From Bacillus haynesii (GTDB lineage Bacteria > Bacillota > Bacilli > Bacillales > Bacillaceae): DNA of 64,000 nucleotides. Shown piece by piece: positions 62,864-64,000 of the stretch; the first letter of the stretch is position 1; each line of letters opens with the position of its first letter. A program made the translations under genes and the position numbers. The DNA lies in the NCBI RefSeq assembly GCF_001969855.1, contig NZ_MRBL01000017.1, positions 1-64,000 on the forward strand. The letters are read 5' to 3'. The notes beneath the pieces are model-generated. The model was not told where the DNA came from, ran no database searches, and was given only the letters and a program-made list of their open reading frames with translations.

Positions 62864-63421
62864 GTGAAGAAGTTTTTGTTTAATTTCTTAGTTGGATTAC
62901 TAAATAAGTTTGCTATATCAATAATATTAAACTTAGCGAGTCCTTTGATTGTACTGATTAGTTCAAAAATTAGAACTGGAGATTGGTTCAGTCTATTTTT
63001 CCATCCTGTTATAGATTGTCTTTTAGGTTTACTTTTTGTTTGGCTTGTTACCTGCATTATTTACAAGATTATAACTCTAAGGAAAAATAATATGTCAACT
63101 CCTATAGTGTTTGAGTACGGAGGGGAAGAAATTGCTTTATACATATACAATGACGTATTGTGGCTCATTAGAGGAAATAGAGATTATATGGGGAATGTTA
63201 AAGTTGGGTCACTTTATGCGGATACACCACCGAGGTGTCCAAAGTGTGAAATGGAGTTGGAAGAAAATAAGAAACTTTTGGGTTCATATAAATGGCTATG
63301 TATTGATTGTGGATATAAAAAAATAAGTAAGAATAACTTCATTTTTGAAGCAACAAGAGCCGCAAAATTTGCTAGAAGAGATGCTGAAAGAGAGCTTAAA
63401 AACAATGAGAGAGAAGGATAA
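62864..63421 (+). CDS. Membrane protein with a C-terminal zinc ribbon, unknown
   Basis: 185 residues from GTG 62864 after ggaggga. Two hydrophobic helices (about 12-30 and 42-65), then a soluble part with Cys pairs (RCPKCEMELEE and WLCIDCGYK) able to hold a zinc ion, and a basic, Arg-rich tail. No family recognised. It is the only complete gene in the remnant next to the ICE and has its own terminator. Confidence 0.68.
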   Translation: MKKFLFNFLVGLLNKFAISIILNLASPLIVLISSKIRTGDWFSLFFHPVIDCLLGLLFVWLVTCIIYKIITLRKNNMSTPIVFEYGGEEIALYIYNDVLWLIRGNRDYMGNVKVGSLYADTPPRCPKCEMELEENKKLLGSYKWLCIDCGYKKISKNNFIFEATRAAKFARRDAERELKNNEREG

Positions 63422-63444
63422 CAAAAATAGTTATCCTTTTTTGT
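63417..63444 (+). terminator. Terminator
   Basis: Stem ggataac/gttatcc with loop aaaaata, followed by T6, overlapping the end of the membrane-protein gene. Confidence 0.8.
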
Positions 63445-63628
63445 TTTTAACTTTTTATAATCATCCACTGTCAAGTCACAAAAGTATTGCTATTACCGCA
63501 ATCATATAGCTAAGGAGTAGCTAAAATGTACCTTTTTACATTAGAAATTGTAAATGTTTTTTTGATCTGACATAATACAATTAATGTAAATGTTCAAATA
63601 ATTTTGTGAATACTGGGGTGAGATTTGC

Positions 63629-63807
63629 TTGGATCATACATCTATAAAAAAAGAAAGGATTCCATATGAAGATTTAATATCTAAGCTGAATTCATGGTAT
63701 ACAACACAACCATAAAGAAAAATATGATTGAAGAAATTAGAAATTGAATCGCCTTTAGAAGAAGTCGAAATGAAGCAAGATGTCCATAAACGATCGCAGA
63801 GAAATGC
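63629..63807 (+). pseudogene. Broken rap gene, N-terminal fragment
   Basis: TTG start at 63629 behind ggggtgaga, encoding LDHTSIKKERIPYEDLISKL then NSWYTTQP, and a TAA after 28 codons. Shifted frames continue with EIESPLEEVEMKQDVHKRS. The IPYEDLxSKLNxWY pattern is the N-terminal helix of RapI-type proteins. The remaining TPR part is absent. The stretch 63445-63628 ahead of it holds no gene that I can see. Confidence 0.72.
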
Positions 63808-63883
63808 CTAAAAGGATTAAAGGATCAATTTTGATAAAGAAATTCAAGATTGATCCTTTTTTGTAAGAAGAAAGACATGAATC

Positions 63884-64000
63884 CAATGACAGTAACTGTA
63901 TCCGATACTTACCAATACAGGTTTATTTTCTTTTTTTGCTTGTCAAATGCTTCTTTTCCCCACGAGTACCAGTCAACTGGGTTATGGGTATGCTGGAGTA
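63884..64000 (-). pseudogene. Third yyaL 5' copy, decayed, runs off the window
   Basis: The minus strand reads [20 protein letters not shown], then a one-base deletion in an A-rich run (about 63930-63940) shifts the frame, after which [16 protein letters not shown] continues. The second active-site Cys is replaced by Ile beyond the core. More diverged from the other two copies than they are from each other. Its start lies beyond the window. Confidence 0.8.

Larger units (their letters stand above)
62562..63891. mobile_element. Remnant of a second element at the same site
   Basis: The interval lies between the yyaL 5' copy next to attR and a third, decayed yyaL 5' copy at the right window edge, and contains a membrane-protein gene and a broken rap gene. 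The third copy ends at the same codons, with acatg four nt before the core-like caatgaca (63884-63891), exactly as in attR. I read this as an older element that integrated at the same place and lost its interior. Confidence 0.65.

Overview
This window is a Bacillus chromosome, most probably of the B. licheniformis / B. paralicheniformis group. That assignment is inferred from remembered gene order and protein similarity, not from a search. It carries the Bacillus blocks murQ-murR-murP-amiE-nagZ-namZ, sigW-rsiW, cdaA-cdaR-glmM-glmS and csgA-ybxH, with an arginase gene upstream of sigW. The backbone is moderately GC-rich. A visibly AT-richer segment starts near 40.9 kb.

1-13.2 kb: two tRNAs, a frameshifted small gene, a PbpX-like serine hydrolase with an ECF-type promoter, a YbaS-type transporter, a PhzF-like protein, and the six-gene muropeptide-recycling operon on the minus strand, then ybbK. 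13.3-22.3 kb: five tRNAs, rocF, sigW-rsiW (envelope stress), cdaA-cdaR-glmM (c-di-AMP and cell-wall precursor synthesis), and glmS behind a self-cleaving glmS ribozyme. 22.4-38.9 kb: accessory genes. These include a YtrA-type regulator with an ABC transporter, an ArsR regulator with an MFS pump and palindromic operators, a BmrA-like exporter, a DsbA-like protein, two aminoglycoside-modification homologues, and a LysR-controlled ATP-grasp ligase/MFS pair that could make and export a small peptide. The spore genes csgA, ybxH and ybyB follow.

40.9-62.56 kb: a complete-looking integrative and conjugative element of about 21.66 kb with the ICEBs1 backbone (immA, immR, xis-like gene, helP, conQ, nicK with internal oriT, conB, conC, conD, conE, yddF, conG, cwlT, yddI, yddJ, rap/phr). 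It lacks the tyrosine integrase and instead carries a large serine recombinase at its right end. It splits a yyaL-like thioredoxin-domain gene exactly at the codons for the CHWC motif. Both junctions are readable: joining the flanks across the shared 8-bp core rebuilds the gene in frame, and joining the element ends gives a 48-bp dyad-symmetric attP with a central CA. The element also carries its own copy of the yyaL 5' end. A third, decayed yyaL 5' copy lies 1.3 kb further right, after a remnant with a broken rap gene, so elements have entered this site more than once.

The element's cargo holds the least familiar features: a Sec-exported protein ending in a HicA-like domain, followed by a small acidic protein; and two separate Rap-Phr systems. 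One phr gene overlaps its rap and encodes a precursor ending in ADRVAT, close to the DRVGA peptide of ICEBs1 PhrI.
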